This document shows positions 33,346-43,078 of a stretch of DNA of 64,000 nucleotides, one piece after another. A program made the position numbers and the translations under genes. The DNA lies in contig VUYT01000004.1 in NCBI GenBank assembly GCA_008802785.1, positions 744,001-808,000 on the forward strand. The letters run 5' to 3'. This DNA is from Symmetrospora coprosmae (lineage: Eukaryota; Basidiomycota; Cystobasidiomycetes; Symmetrosporaceae). The notes beneath the pieces were generated by a model that worked only from the letters and a program-made list of their open reading frames with translations, searched no databases and was not told the origin of the DNA. Numbering within the stretch: position 1 is the stretch's first letter; every line of letters begins with the position of its first letter.

Positions 33346-34191
33346 CTTCCTACCTTACCATCACCGTGGTCTCCAGCACCATCGTTCGCAGTCAGAAGTA
33401 GACAGTAGCATCATCTCGTCGCGCATGTAGGTATGAATCATTGCATTGCAGTCAGCTATCCTGCGCGCTCAGCCCTCAAAGCTCGCGCACCAGGGCATGG
33501 CCACGCTTCACGCTCGCTGGCGACTCACGTCTCGTAGCTTTGCACACGGAGGAGACGGGATACCCTGCGAGATGCACCAAAGATCGATGGAGGCATGCGT
33601 GCGTGCGGGTGTCCATCGGGGCATCTCCGATGTATCGGAAGCGGCTCCGACGAGACACCCCCTTTGCTCTCTCCCGAGTGAACCCCTGGCGTCCGAGTCG
33701 GCTTCGAAGTCAGCGCGATCTGCCGACCCTGACCAAGATGAGAATGCAGCAGCAGATTCCGATGGTCCAACACCAGAACGAGCGCGATGGTTGCGGACCT
33801 GCGCGCGCGAGGGTAAGCGAGAACGCCGGGACGGGTCTGGCCTTTCCCTTGACCCGGTCCGGTACGGCGGGAAGGCGGTGAACAGGCAGACACATTGGCG
33901 GTTGCTGCTCTGCTCTGCTCGCACGCCTGATTCTTCTTCGTCGACAGCTTCCTCGCTTCGCTTCCAAGCTTCTCTTGACGCCCATTGCGTCTTCTTGTCC
34001 GCACTTCTCGGCAGGCTTTTCTTGTCCGCACTTCTCGGCAGGCTTTGCATACACGCCCGTTTCTGCGTCAATCGCTGCTTCATCGCCTCACTCTCATTGC
34101 TGGAGTTCTTGCACTGCATCAATCGCTTACGCTTGCCGCGTTGAGGTAATCCCCAGCGACTTAGCCTCAACACCATCGGTCTGGACCAGCC
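33346..34191. other. Intergenic / kinase 5' leader
   Basis: About 845 bases between URK1 and the protein kinase. Overlapping open frames on both strands give Arg/Ser-rich translations without family features. A perfect tandem duplication (listed separately) lies 140-200 bases before the kinase start. Confidence 0.45.
33995..34048 (+). repeat. 27-bp direct tandem duplication in the kinase leader
   Basis: The unit CTTGTCCGCACTTCTCGGCA plus GGCTTTT-type end occurs twice in direct succession, near-perfectly, about 150 bases upstream of the kinase ATG. Probably a recent slippage duplication; two units only. Confidence 0.75.
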
Positions 34192-36435
34192 ATGAAAGCC
34201 ATCCACTACTACGAGGCTTCCCACTTTATTGGCCTACGAGTCGACGGCGGCCGACTGGAGATAGTAGACGTCATTGGGCATGGAGCAGAGGGAGAGGTCC
34301 TGCTGGCCAGAAACGTGTCAGAAGGCGAGCCAGGTTGCGTCCTATATACTGAGCCTTTCTACGTAAGTGCGCCAGAGACCACACGAATGCAGCTAGTAGG
34401 CCCGCCTCTAACGAATCCGAGTTTTCCACAGGCCGTTAAGGTCATATCCAAACTGGGCCTCGAGACAAAGGCAGTCATGGGTCTCCAGGCCGAGATCCAG
34501 CTGCAGCAGCGCGCAAGCTCCGGGTCGCATGCAGGCGTCATCAAGCTGCACAATGTCGTCGATACAGTCGGGTGCCTCTTCCTCGTCTCTACCTTCTGTG
34601 CGTGCGGTGATCTTTTCGACCAGATTGTCAAGACGTCTGGGACGCCCTTTGCGCTCTCTGGCGACGCGGGCGCAATTCGCGATATCATCATACAGCTCGT
34701 CGACGTCGTGCGGTACCTCCACGAGGACAAGCACATTGCTCACCGCGACATCAAGCCCGAGAATTTGTACTGGGACGCCGAGGCGCGCAGGCTCACGATT
34801 GGGGATTTCGGCCTAGCATGCGAAGGGCAGTTCGCCTCGGATTTTGGCAACGGGACGAGCTTCTACGCCTCGCCGGAGGCAGTGGGTTACTTCAAGCACA
34901 TCGCCCTTGCTGAGGAGTACCAGCGGGACCAGCGGGACCAGCGGGACCAGCGGGACCAGCGCGGGGGCGCAGGCGATAGAGCGGTCAGCGCGCCCGACGA
35001 CCCGCGCAAGTACCGCTACGATGCTTTCGCCAGTGACATCTGGTCCATCGGGATTGTCATCATCAACCTGTCATGCGAGCGCAACCCATGGCAGTATGCC
35101 GTCCCGACCAACGACGAGGCATTCGCGTCGTACCTGCTGCGGCCAGAGACGTTCCTCAAGGACATCCTCCCCGACATTACCGATGACTGCCACGCCCTCC
35201 TCCGCGGCATTCTGCGCATCAACCCAGAGGAGAGGATGTCGCTTGCGGAGATCAGGGACGCAGTGGCAGAAATTGAGGCATTCACTGTCACAGCGGACCT
35301 GAACCAGCACGAGCGGCGTATCACCGAGGACGGAAATAGTGGCGAGGGCCGTCCGGCCAAGACGAGGGAGACGACGGCCTGCAGCAGCTGGATCGATACC
35401 GATTCTCAGGATTGTCGCCAGTCTTCGTCGGTCAAAGAGTGGCTCAACACCAACGGACTCGTCAGCGCCGCCTCCCTCGTCTCCTCGACGCCGTCTTGGC
35501 TGAATTCCGACGCCCCCCTCGTCTCGCCGGCGCTCGGATCGGGCCAGGGTACGGGCGAAGAGTTCTACTCGCTACCATCGGCAGAGCTGTTCAAGGGTGC
35601 TTGCTCCGAGCCTCCTTCAGTGGAAGCCGACGCCTCGGCAGAGACAGGCTCCGCGCCCACATCGTACAGGTTCCCGCCTACAATCTCTAAACCGACACCT
35701 GAGAAGGTCAAGCCCATCCTCACCGCCGACACATCCGGCCTTCCGCTGCTCGCTTCAGCAGCCTGCTCGCTCACCCTGTCAGCTTCGACGCACACGGGCA
35801 GCAATGTTCGTACACCGGTGTCGGAAGCTGGCGATCCTCTCCGCATCACCGTGGCTAGCGAGGACGATGTCCTGGCTGCTGACGATCAGAATAAGGAGAC
35901 TAAGCCGGCTGCGATACGTTCGCCTCTGCCCTCGCTTGCTAGCCAATGCAGGAGCCCTGCCGGTGTTCGGGCACTGCCACTCTCTCCCAGCGCCGGCATG
36001 ATGCTAGCAACCCCGACCACTCCAACCTTTAATTTCAACATGGCCTCGTCCCCCTCTCCGATGAGCTACTTGCAGTCGCCCCTGCGACACGCTCAGCAGG
36101 CCTTCCTCGACAAGCACTATGGGCAATTTGCTGCAGCCGTCTCGCCGACTTCGCCCTCGTTCGGCGGCGTCTTCCTAGGATCTGCTGGCCTTGTGCCGGG
36201 ACCGCCTTCGCCCCTCTCGCCGGTCGGAGGAGGGTTCGGCTTTGGTGCTGGCTATGGCGGGAATCTCACGCTGGCACTACCGCATTCTGCCGCTCCCGTG
36301 GTCGTCGCCGGGTTTAGGAGGGGCAGTCTGCCTCTAGCCAACGACGGCCCTCGCTCTGCCGAACTGCCTTTGTCCGGCAGGAGTGGCAATGGGGCTGGAG
36401 GTGGGCCCCGTCGAGCCAGCAAGCCTGGCTACTGA
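34192..36435 (+). CDS. Ran1/Ksp1-like serine/threonine protein kinase
   Basis: Exons 34192..34362 and 34432..36435; 724 aa. The 69-nt intron is in frame and stop-free, so a contiguous reading also exists (747 aa), but it would push a Pro/Thr-rich insert into the kinase N-lobe next to the VAIK lysine. Motifs: glycine loop IGHGAEGEV (~28), AVKVIS (Lys60), HRDIKPENL (Asp163), DFGLA (Asp182), GNGTSFYASPE, DIWSIGIVIINL. The N-lobe and APE region resemble fungal Ran1/Pat1-Ksp1-Sks1 kinases, which govern nutrient- or meiosis-linked decisions; the exact orthologue is uncertain. Between the APE region and helix F is a low-complexity insert with a 9-nt repeat (Gln-Arg-Asp units). The C-terminal ~380 residues are Ser/Pro/Ala-rich and disordered. 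Start ATG is the first in frame. Confidence 0.9.
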   Translation: MKAIHYYEASHFIGLRVDGGRLEIVDVIGHGAEGEVLLARNVSEGEPGCVLYTEPFYVSAPETTRMQLVGPPLTNPSFPQAVKVISKLGLETKAVMGLQAEIQLQQRASSGSHAGVIKLHNVVDTVGCLFLVSTFCACGDLFDQIVKTSGTPFALSGDAGAIRDIIIQLVDVVRYLHEDKHIAHRDIKPENLYWDAEARRLTIGDFGLACEGQFASDFGNGTSFYASPEAVGYFKHIALAEEYQRDQRDQRDQRDQRGGAGDRAVSAPDDPRKYRYDAFASDIWSIGIVIINLSCERNPWQYAVPTNDEAFASYLLRPETFLKDILPDITDDCHALLRGILRINPEERMSLAEIRDAVAEIEAFTVTADLNQHERRITEDGNSGEGRPAKTRETTACSSWIDTDSQDCRQSSSVKEWLNTNGLVSAASLVSSTPSWLNSDAPLVSPALGSGQGTGEEFYSLPSAELFKGACSEPPSVEADASAETGSAPTSYRFPPTISKPTPEKVKPILTADTSGLPLLASAACSLTLSASTHTGSNVRTPVSEAGDPLRITVASEDDVLAADDQNKETKPAAIRSPLPSLASQCRSPAGVRALPLSPSAGMMLATPTTPTFNFNMASSPSPMSYLQSPLRHAQQAFLDKHYGQFAAAVSPTSPSFGGVFLGSAGLVPGPPSPLSPVGGGFGFGAGYGGNLTLALPHSAAPVVVAGFRRGSLPLANDGPRSAELPLSGRSGNGAGGGPRRASKPGY
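34920..34961 (+). repeat. 9-nt coding minisatellite (Gln-Arg-Asp units) in kinase
   Basis: A CAGCGGGAC unit repeats about 4.5 times in frame, coding QRD QRD QRD QRD QR, in the loop after the activation segment of the kinase. The copies are identical, suggesting recent slippage and likely length polymorphism. Confidence 0.9.
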
Positions 36436-37509
36436 TGGCATGTTGCACCATGGCTGGCTTTGTTGGCCATCTCTCTCTCTCTCTCTCCCACTATCGCTCA
36501 AGCCTGCTCTGTGTAGCAGGCCGGTCCCCTCGCCTTTGCTGATCCCCTATCTGTTCATAGTCGCCTCAGTATGTTGCCTGTTTGGATAGATCAGCAGAAT
36601 CGCATCATGTCGGCTCATTGAAATGCAAATGTCGATAGTCCTCCCATCTCAGTCTTGTCCAGTTCTCTCAAGGGAGCTCGATTTCTGCGAAAAGTACGCG
36701 CGTCATTTCCGTGCCCCTGAACGCGTCGAGGCGGTTCAGCCCGGGGCGCGCGTAGAGTGGGCAGTGGTGGAGTATCAGGCAGAAGACGGGCACTGCAGAG
36801 GAGAGTACAGCGATACAACACATGCACATGAGATGTATGCGACACGGTGTGATCTAGACACAGGCACGACCCTCTTTGCGCGACTCTCTCTGTTGCTGCT
36901 TGCTGAGATGTGACCCCGGTCGATCGCCTGCGCCTTGCCCCTGGCGAGCGTGTTGTTGCGGGCGCAGCGGGCGCAGAGGGTGGGCGACTGCTGCCTCCTT
37001 CTCCCTTCTCCTCTCCCATCCTCATCCTCGTCCACACGCACGTACGCAGCAGTACAGACTCCCTTCCTCTCCTCTATCTACATCTACGTACCCACACTCC
37101 CTCCCTGTCTGTTCTGTCTGTGTTCTCTTTCCCTCTTCCCGCCGGCCATTCCTCCAGTCCCAGCCAGCCCCGACCACCACCGAGAGAATCAAAACAACAA
37201 CCGTCCCCAGCCCCAGCTACAACCGCAATAGCAGCAGCAGCAGCAGCAGCGACAACCAGAGTAGAGCGACAACAAACAGTGCTCGCACGTCATCATACGC
37301 GCTGTCCCCTCACCCGCGGAACCAGCCAGCTAGTTCCCCCGGCCCCAGCCGCCCATCCGCGTCTGCCCCTCTTGCTGCTCCCTCTGTTTGAATGGCGGTG
37401 AGTCCGCGGCCTTCCCCAGCTCACCTGCATCTGCACCGACTCGGCACCTGCCTTGCTGCCTGCCTCACATCAGTACTGATCAATCCCAATTCTATCTCTC
37501 CTCCCACCC
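36436..37509. other. Cyclin B upstream region and leader, pyrimidine-rich
   Basis: About 1.07 kb between the kinase stop and the chosen cyclin start. It contains a CT run (36470-36490) and pyrimidine-rich and CA-rich tracts over 36990-37260, plus a short CAG run near 37232-37250. An ATG at 37392 followed directly by GCG and a GTGAGT donor could be an alternative two-codon first exon of the cyclin. Confidence 0.5.
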
Positions 37510-39883
37510 ATGCCTGTCCCGCTGCCGTCCGACGCGCACATCACCCTCAACCACCCCTACGTCCCGGCATTGCCACTGCCCTTGATGCCTCTGCCCCATC
37601 CGCCTGCTGCTGCTGTCGGCCATCCAATACGCATCCGCATACCTGCGCGATACAACTCGGCCAAACCCGAACCTGCCGACGGTCTACCTCCGCCGCTCCC
37701 GACCTCCGTGGCCGACCTTCCGCCCCACAACAATAACAACAACGCCACTAACGCGTCTCGTCGCCGGTACCGCAACCGCAATGCTCCACGCAATACCAAC
37801 AACTCGCAGAGCCGACGCGTAAACACCAGAGCAGCTGCCTCGACCGTCACGGTCCTCGGTAGTGACGAAAACAAGATCAACCCGGGCATTGGAAAAGCAG
37901 GCCTGAGAGCAACTGGAGCAGCAGCAGCGTCAAAGGGCAAGGTGAGTGGACGACAGCAGTGGTGTCTCCATGAAAGCCTTTACCTGATTTGATTGCTCCT
38001 CGTGCAGGCATCCACCACGGGCGCCGCTTCGAACGCAACGGCCGCAGGCGCAAAGAGGAGGACTGCCCTCGCCGACTCCTCCAACAAGGTTGCTCAGCCT
38101 TTCAAGGGCACCAAGGGCAAGCTCGGTGTAGTCGTCGAAAAGGCCGGTGCCACTGGCAAGGCCGCCTCTACCGGTGTCGCAGCCGGCACGGCTCGCAGCC
38201 TGCGCTCCTCGACGAGCAAGAGCACTGCCGGCGCCAAGGCCGAAGACGATGACGGAGACGCCGTCATGGAGACCACCGAGGACCGACCCATCAAGTCGCT
38301 CCGCAACTCTGGCTCGCGGACCGCAAGCACGGCCCTAGCTGGCAAATCCACCAACATCCCCAAGGCAGCCACGACGGGGCAGCCAACCAAGAATGCCGGG
38401 TTGCGCAAGTCCACGTCCGCATCCGCACCAGTCTCCAAGAAGGAGGAGCCGGCCGTCAAGCGGTCCACCAAGAATGCCGGGCTCCGCCTCAAGCGAGAGA
38501 TTCAGGAGGTCGACGTATCGCGCGTCGAGGAGGAGGCGGAAGTCGACGAGAACCATGCCGTCGCGCTGCACGAGGATGTCGAGCCGCCTGCTGGACAGCG
38601 GAGGCGGAGCAAGCGCTTGCGCCCATCTGACCCGCTCGAGAACGCCGAGGCATCCACGTCTGCGCTCAAGGCGGAGGAGGACGCTGTCGCAGCCGCCAAC
38701 CGATCCGTCGCAGAGACCGTCTCGCGCATCATTGAGAGCGACGTCGGGATTGATGTCGACCAGGACGAGGAGGTTGACGAGAATGCCAAAGACTACGGAT
38801 GGGAGGATCTCGACATTGGAGACGAGGAGGACCCGCTCATGGTGACGGAGTATGTCAGGGAGATCCACGACTATATGAAGGAGCTGGAGGTGGGTTTCAG
38901 TTACTGCTGTGTCACTCATCAGCACAGTCTGACGAGCCTGTCCCCCTGCAGATCACCACGCTCGCCGACCCGCACTACATGTCGCGCCAGAGCGAAGTGA
39001 CGTGGAAGATGCGCAGCATTCTGGTCGACTGGCTCATCGAGGTGCACGGCAAGTTCCGCCTGCTGCCCGAGACCATCTTCCTCGCCGTCAACATCGTCGA
39101 TCGCCTGCTGTCGATTCGGACCGTCTCCCTGACGAAGTTCCAGCTGGTCGGGATTGTCTCGCTCTTTGTCGCGAGCAAGTACGAAGAGGTCATCTGCCCG
39201 AGCGTCAGCTCATTCCTCTACATGACGGACGGCGGCTACACGGACGACGAGATGCTCAGCGCCGAGCGCTACATCCTCAAGCAGATCGACTTCAACCTTT
39301 CTTACCCGAATCCCATCAATTTCCTCCGCCGCATCTCCAAAGCAGACGGATACGACATCCAGACGAGGACGGTAGCAAAGTACTTCCTCGAGATGAGCTG
39401 CGTCGACCGCAAGTTCATTTCGGTCACTCCGAGTCTGATCGCGGCTGCAGGCATGTGGCTTGCGCGAAAGATTCTGGATCGAGGAGATTGGGTGAGTGCA
39501 TTCTGCTTGTCAAATGCGTGTTGGTCATTGGCTGATGGATGATCTGCTCGCTTCTACAGCACGCCAACCTTGTGCACTACTCAACGTACTCGCAGCTCGA
39601 GCTGCTGCCCACAGCACAGCTCATGCTTGACTATGTCCTTCGACGCTCGCAGACGCCCAGCGATCCCATCGAGCACCCGCACTTCACCAAGAAGTACTCG
39701 GCAAAGAAGTTCTACCGAGCAGCAGAGATTGTCCGCGAGTGGGCAGAGGCACGATACCTCGTTCGACGCGGAGCAGAGAAGGCGACCGGATCAGTCAGCC
39801 TGTTTCCGGAGCTCGACAACGCTGGCAGACTCGAGGAGTGGGAGGAGGAGGGCCGCATTGCGCCCACTGCCGACTACGTCTAG
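37510..39883 (+). CDS. B-type mitotic cyclin
   Basis: Exons 37510..37941, 38008..38889, 38952..39491, 39560..39883; 725 aa. The C-terminal half is two cyclin folds: WKMRSILVDWLIEVHGKFRLLPET (the cyclin-box MRxxLVDWL signature), FQLVGIVSLFVASKYEE, YILKQIDFNLSYPNP, and FISVTPSLIAAAGMWLARK. The N-terminal half is basic and Ala/Ser-rich and contains a destruction box, RTALADSSN (R162, L165, N170), fitting APC/C-dependent turnover in mitosis. It should activate Cdk1 at G2/M. Start is uncertain: the ATG at 37510 opens the frame but the first ~60 residues are Pro-rich and could be leader; a spliced start from 37392 is possible. All three introns have GTGAGT/GTGGGT donors. The long N-terminus (~430 residues before the box) exceeds that of yeast Clb proteins. 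Confidence 0.9.
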
Positions 39884-40678
39884 GCTTGCATCGTCGCTTG
39901 GCCTTCCGACTCGTCTCTTTCTGGACCCGACCTTCCTCCGCATCCGTCTTTCGCAACTCGTTCCGCAAGCCATGTCGTCCTCGTCTTCTAGCGATGTCCT
40001 TCTGCTTTTCTCGTGGCGCCCCTTTCGCCTCTACCCTCTACTTGCTCAGCCCCTCACCCGCACATACCGCAGTTGTCCTCTCCACCACGAATAGCTCGCC
40101 TGTTTCCAGAAGTGCGCTGTCTGTGCACCCACTTGCCGTAACGCGCGAGTCGGTGCTGCACCTTATCCCATCGAAGTGCTGTAGATCTCCCTTCATGACT
40201 AGCAACGATGATGCTGCCATGATCATAGCAATGCCTGGCCCTGGCTGTCCGTATCTCCGTCTCGCGCGCTCCTGTTGCGCCAGCAGAGCGTTTGGTTAAT
40301 CCGCTTGCGAGCGGCATTGAGGTCTACATTCGCCTACTGTGGGGTCTCTCGTAACGTCCCTGCATGCTTCCCATCCCCACTCTGGACATCTCCTGGTTGC
40401 GAATGCTCTGCATCGGCATGTCTTGAGCCTCTCCTCTGGCCCGGACTGCCGGACCCTTGCATGTCCGCTGGCTACGTCAGCCTTCCCCGCACCGCGTTAT
40501 TACCTGACTCGCACAGAATGACAAGGTTCAGTGTCTGACGGAGCCGCGGTGCCCATTCCTAAGGCATCCTCCTCTTTGCCCAATGTGTGAACATGCACTT
40601 AGGCGGCAGATAACGTTATTGCAAGGTCGTCTGCAAGTTGTGGCAGGCATTACATGGTGTATAGAAGAGAATGTTCAG
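39884..40678. other. Intergenic between cyclin B and RRP46 3' ends
   Basis: About 795 bases between two convergent genes. Its middle (40259..40493) is one arm of the inverted duplication listed separately. The rest shows nothing recognisable. Confidence 0.5.
40259..40493 (+). repeat. Arm 1 of a 235-bp inverted duplication (tRNA-Arg 5' half plus upstream flank)
   Basis: Matches the reverse complement of 42766..43000 along its whole length without gaps; by eye about 11 mismatches (~95% identity). The left end is the reverse complement of the 5' half of tRNA-Arg(UCU), with breaks in the D-loop (three mismatches) and an abrupt stop at the anticodon stem; the remainder copies the sequence upstream of the tRNA. 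No 3' tRNA half follows, so it is not a functional tRNA. Confidence 0.88.
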
Positions 40679-41668
40679 CTAAGCAGGCAGATACTTCGCC
40701 TCTTGCGCTTTGCGGAAGAAAGCCAGAATCGATTGTGCGGCGCTGCGGGCGGCTTCGACTGCCCGCATGAGCTGGACAATCGTGGACCGAGGCTTAGCTA
40801 GTGGGTCCAAGGCTGAGAATAAGTCGGTTTGAGCTTACTTCTTCCTCCTCGCAGCTACCGCTACTCAGCTCCAGGAAGCAGACATCGCCGACCGTTTCGC
40901 CCTGGCCTTTGCCGAACGAGAACGCGACGCAGAGAGTGGCTAGAGAATCGCGCTCCTCTTCGGCTGTAGGATCGAGCACTACGTTTGAATGAGCACTCGT
41001 CTCCATTTCGTCGCTGTCGTCTTGACTCGGTAGAAGAGCGACTGCAACGGCAGCGACCATGCCCTTCATTCCGACTGCTGCGTCCACGAGCGCAAGGACG
41101 GCGGCGTTGATGCAGGCTGCCTTCTCAGATACGCTCTCGCGCTCGATTGCGCTGCTGCCATCGTCGTCTGCACGGTCTTCGCTGAAAGTCCGGAAGGGTT
41201 TCGAAAATTTGGTGGTTGGAAGCGAGAGTGTTTGGAGTGAAAGCTGGATGAGCGAGCGGGGATGGCGATTCAGGAGGAGGATAGGAATGAGGACGGAGGA
41301 GAGAGAATCGCAAAGCGATTTCGTGGCCGGTCCTACACTCAAGCTGCATCAGTATAGCCCATCGGATGCCAGCCGAGGCGCCTCACCTGGAAGTCCTTTC
41401 GCAGGTCGTACGTTGACTTCGAGATGAGCTCGGTCTACGATCTCGTCTCGCAAGCGTACTTCGAGTGGACCATTCACGGATGCGAGAACCTGGACTGGAC
41501 CTGCCACGATGGGCGGGGTTACATCTCGTCAACTGACGAGCGGCGCGGACGTCTCGATCACAACTCACCACTTGAGAACTTGGCAGAACCATCAGCGCGA
41601 CTCAAGACGCTCGTTTGCAGGCCGAGCTCGCGCAGGTCGCCTGCGGCACGTCCTCCCGCGCGCTTCAT
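40679..41668 (-). CDS. RRP46: Exosome core subunit Rrp46 (RNase PH-like)
   Basis: Exons complement(41569..41668), (41387..41500), (40839..41332), (40679..40771); 266 aa. RNase PH-domain landmarks: LGLQTSVLSRADGSAKFSSG (N-terminal, the RADGS string), PVQVLASVNGPLEVRLRDE, DRAHLEVNVRPAKGLPG, LLLNRHPRSLIQLSLQTL, CINAAVLALVDAAVGMKGMVAAVAVAL, and a C-terminal helix LMRAVEAARSAAQSIL. This is the usual order in Rrp46, a non-catalytic ring subunit of the RNA exosome acting in nuclear and cytoplasmic RNA 3' processing and decay. Length is close to relatives. There is a small acidic insert (QDDSDEMETSAHS). The ATG in AAAATGAAG is the first in frame. The last exon has 31 codons. Confidence 0.92.
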
Positions 41669-42638
41669 TTTCCAAACTGGTTATATCGAGATGGCGGGAA
41701 GGCATGAGAACACTGGTACCTGCGCCGCACTTCTGTCGCAAACGACATCGGAGCAGGTGTCGGAACCTGAACGTACATGTTGCCTGCATTGCGCTTGCAG
41801 AGATACGAGCATACATTCTGACAGGTATGCTCTCACAGCGTGCGGTCTCGGCCAAAGAAAGTGAATAAAGCATGCGCTGTTCCCACGCGAGAGTGTGGGA
41901 CAATCCGCAGAAGCTCAGAACATTTGAGGCATATTACGCTCCACACCTACATAACGGTCACTGCTGAGATGCATACCAAAACTGTGCTGAATGTCCGATC
42001 TTCGCAAAACCTTCCACTGCGCTTGATCGGACTATATGCAACCTGAAAGACGTTGAAGATCCGGCAGCATTTGAGAAGTATAGGTAGTCGCATGCTGGCG
42101 CCAAAAGGGGCATCCATACACCGTAAGAGACGCCTACCAGATCAACGAAATCGACCTCGATGCGGACCACGCGTATATGTAGGCAGGGGGAACGGAATCG
42201 GTCTGGCCCTTCGCTTATGGAGATTTGAGGTATACAAACCGTCAAGGAGCTAAAACTTCAAGCTGTATTCCTCTGACATTCCGGCGTTCCCTTCGACGCC
42301 CAACCTCGGTTGCGGCCGGATCCTCGCTTCGGCTTTTCGCCTGCCCAGCTTTCGATATGAAATGATGCCGTGGCACAAAAGCGCCCGAACGCAACGCAGT
42401 GCAACGCAGCGTCCGTAGAGGTTGTCACACCACTTACGCGCCACCAGACCGTTGAGGAGGAGAGCTCGCCCTAATCACACGCACACTCTACATGTGTGAA
42501 TCAGTCGCATTCCGCGCTCCTGCTCCAGACGCGCTGGTCGGGTGGAGAACAAGGTTCGTATGTGTCCGGCGAGTTCTCGCCACCAATGGCCATATGTACA
42601 GCAGGACCCCGAGACATCGAGCAACGATACACACGCGA
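41669..42638. other. RRP46 upstream region, gene-poor
   Basis: About 970 bases with no supported gene. Local AT content is higher than in neighbouring coding DNA. It leads into the tRNA-related repeats. Confidence 0.45.
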
Positions 42639-42688
42639 TCTCCACGCGGGACTCGAACCCGCAAAGCTCGAGCCCAGAAGTCTCGCGC
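42610..42688 (-). repeat. Inverted copy of the tRNA-Arg 3' half plus downstream flank
   Basis: The reverse complement reads GCGCGAGACTTCT, then a T-arm identical to the real tRNA, the GTGGAG acceptor end, and about 20 bases resembling the real gene's downstream flank (GCGTGTGTATCGT). It pairs with plus-strand 42990..43065. Similarity fades on both sides. Confidence 0.7.
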
Positions 42689-42711
42689 AAAGCGAATTCG
42701 AGCACTGGAGC
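42639..42711 (-). pseudogene. Decayed tRNA-Arg(UCU) copy
   Basis: A 73-nt tRNA-like span on the minus strand. The T-arm (GCGGG-TTCGAGT-CCCGC) is intact and the anticodon loop is CTTCTGG (UCU anticodon kept), with 4 of 5 anticodon-stem pairs. The D-arm no longer folds and the acceptor stem has about 5 of 7 pairs. No T-run terminator follows on the minus strand. I take it as a pseudogene of the tRNA at 42970. Confidence 0.65.
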
Positions 42712-42765
42712 ATCAGAGCGTCCTCAGAGGGCGGCAGGCATTTGGCGAAACCCGGGAAGAAATCT

Positions 42766-43000
42766 GGTGCGGGGAAGGTTGACGCCTCCAGCGGACATGC
42801 AAGAGTCCGGCAGTCCGGGCCAGAGGAGAGGCTCAGAACATGCCGTTGCAGAGCATTCGCAACCAGGAGATGTCCAGAGTGGGGATGGGAAGCATGCAGG
42901 GACGTTACGAGAGACCCCACAGTAGGCGAATGTAGACCTCAATGCCGCTCGCAAGCGGATTAACCAAACGCTCTGCTGGCGCAATGGTAGCGCGCGAGAC
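42766..43000 (-). repeat. Arm 2 of the 235-bp inverted duplication
   Basis: Mate of 40259..40493 in opposite orientation, separated by about 2.3 kb that contains RRP46. It ends within the anticodon stem of the intact tRNA-Arg gene, so the duplicated block includes that gene's 5' half and about 205 bases upstream. Confidence 0.88.
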
Positions 43001-43040
43001 TTCTAATCTCGAGGTTGCGGGTTCGAGTCCCGCGTGGAGC
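42970..43040 (+). tRNA. tRNA-Arg (anticodon UCU)
   Basis: A 71-nt cloverleaf without intron: acceptor GCTCTGC/GTGGAGC (with G-U pairs), D-stem GCGC/GCGC around AATGGTA, anticodon stem CGAGA/TCTCG with loop CTTCTAA (anticodon TCT), variable loop AGGTT, T-stem GCGGG/CCCGC with loop TTCGAGT. A- and B-box sequences (TGGCGCAATGG, GGTTCGAGTCC) are good internal Pol III promoters. A six-T run lies 33 bases downstream. It decodes AGA. Confidence 0.96.
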
Positions 43041-43072
43041 TTGCGTGTGTATCGTCGTTGGACGTCCCGCGC

Positions 43073-43078
43073 TTTTTT
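43073..43078 (+). terminator. Pol III terminator of tRNA-Arg
   Basis: Run of six T on the coding strand, 33 bases after the tRNA 3' end, the normal RNA polymerase III stop signal. Confidence 0.75.

Noticed and set aside
33446-34224. Overlapping 230-codon frames on both strands before the kinase
   Set aside because: Compositionally biased, contain the tandem duplication, and show no family motif.
40259-43000. Interpretation of the inverted arms as a tRNA-derived SINE or a foldback transposon
   Set aside because: The duplicated body lies upstream of the tRNA, opposite to SINE order, and no terminal repeats or target duplications are visible.
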